Below, in pieces: positions 63,471 through 64,000 of a stretch of DNA of 64,000 bases. The translations under genes and the position numbers were made by a program. Source of the DNA: Micrococcus sp. EYE_212 (GTDB lineage: Bacteria > Actinomycetota > Actinomycetes > Actinomycetales > Micrococcaceae); the NCBI RefSeq assembly GCF_023147585.1, contig NZ_JAHXOZ010000007.1:62001-126000 (forward strand). Direction: 5' to 3'. The notes beneath the pieces were generated by a model that did not search any database, was not told the origin of the DNA, and worked only from the letters and a program-made list of their open reading frames with translations. Each line of letters opens with the position of its first letter. The stretch's first letter is position 1.

Positions 63471-64000
63471 TCAGCGGCCGAGCACGTGCAGGATCCCGGC
63501 GAGGGCGGCGTGGACGCCCGTGGTCAGGGTCGGCTCCAGCACGGGGGCGAACTGCGGGGTGTGGTTGGCGGGGTTGTCCTCGAGCTCGTCGCCCTCGAAT
63601 CCGCCCAGGAACCAGTAGACCAGCGGGACGCCGAGCGCGTCGGCGAGGGCCCCGACGTCCTCCGAGCCCATCAGCGGCGGCATCTCGGTGACGGCCTCGG
63701 CCCCCAGCTCCGCGCGCAGCGCGTCCATCACGGACGGGGTGAGCTCGACGTCGTTGTGGGTGCGGGGGAACGAGTTGTACCGGACGATCTCGGGTTCGGG
63801 GGCGCCGGAGGCCAGCGCCTCGGCCGTGAGGATCCGGTGGATCGCCGCGGAGACCTTCGCGCGGACCTCGGGCGTGGGCGTGCGCACGTTCAGCGCGATC
63901 TCCGCGGTGTCCGGGATGACGTTCTCCTTGAGCCCGGCGTGGAAGGTCCCCACCGTGACGACCGCGCGATCGGACGGGGCCACCTCGCGGGAGACGACCC
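63471..64000 (-). CDS. M20-family amidohydrolase (C-terminal part, cut by window end)
   Basis: About 176 C-terminal residues of a peptidase M20/amidohydrolase of the hippurate hydrolase/IAA-amino acid hydrolase type. VVTVGTFHAGLKENVIPDTAEIALNVRTPTPEVRAKV is the dimerisation domain. MPPLMGSEDVGALADALGVPLVYWFLGG contains the metal-ligand region (GSED), and NHTPQFAPVLEPTLTTGVHAALAGILHVLG is the usual end with the ligand His. The N-terminal metal-binding half lies to the right of the window. Confidence 0.92.
   Translation of the reverse strand, partial: VVSREVAPSDRAVVTVGTFHAGLKENVIPDTAEIALNVRTPTPEVRAKVSAAIHRILTAEALASGAPEPEIVRYNSFPRTHNDVELTPSVMDALRAELGAEAVTEMPPLMGSEDVGALADALGVPLVYWFLGGFEGDELEDNPANHTPQFAPVLEPTLTTGVHAALAGILHVLGR

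Overview
The window is very GC-rich, with strongly G/C-biased third codon positions, frequent GTG/TTG starts and overlapping ATGA/GTGA gene junctions. The genes (subtilase, DsbA/FrnE-type oxidoreductase, ETF with a cytochrome b561-like protein, valine-degradation genes, SRP RNA next to gluQRS) suggest an actinobacterium of the Micrococcaceae, probably Micrococcus or a close relative. This identification is inferred from gene content and composition, not from a database search. I see no insertion sequence, prophage, CRISPR array or conjugation gene. The region reads as ordinary chromosome.

Layout. 1-2 kb: purS-purQ-purL on the minus strand (purL is cut by the window edge). 2-8.5 kb: small accessory genes. 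These are an AbiEi/DUF559-like protein, a frameshifted YchJ-like gene, two paralogous 49-residue membrane proteins, an autoregulator-like HTH/membrane-protein operon with CTTGAC operator repeats, a DUF952-GNAT fusion, a DsbA-family oxidoreductase behind a sigma-R/sigma-H-type promoter, and a 3-methyladenine glycosylase-like gene. 8.7-20 kb: secreted subtilase, lysC, an ABC exporter pair, recR and dnaX. 20-24 kb: nitroreductase, gluQRS, the ffs SRP RNA, tRNA-Ser(GGA) and a sodium:alanine symporter. 24-34.7 kb: pyruvate oxidase/dehydrogenase, a 2-oxoglutarate/Fe(II) oxygenase, a HAD phosphatase, a membrane protein, a lipoprotein nuclease, a YihY protein, L-serine dehydratase and a Nudix protein.

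34.8-52 kb is a catabolic block: etfBA, a cytochrome b561-like membrane protein with three RMAGYVPF repeats, an MHS-family transporter, a thioesterase, isobutyryl-CoA dehydrogenase, the mmsA-mmsB-enoyl-CoA hydratase-hydroxyisobutyryl-CoA hydrolase operon, an SDR, a MarR regulator with a GNAT, an acyl-CoA synthetase and a second acyl-CoA dehydrogenase. Together these cover valine/branched-chain acyl-CoA degradation plus the electron-transfer flavoprotein that would accept the dehydrogenase electrons. The most interesting non-coding signal is a shared, imperfectly palindromic 20-bp element (ATMGTYGSAWGTCCTAYDDT) at four promoters of this block, which looks like one operator of a local regulon. 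The MarR protein encoded inside the block is the obvious candidate regulator.

52-64 kb: DUF1275 protein, YeiH-family exporter, a Tat-exported phosphoesterase with altered metal motifs, a tandem glycine riboswitch with gcvP-gcvT, a membrane-anchored nuclease-fold protein that has lost its catalytic residues, two unknown membrane proteins separated by an aberrant poly-G/poly-C tract, and an M20 amidohydrolase cut by the window end. Long GC-rich or perfect hairpins, mostly without T tracts, mark many gene ends.
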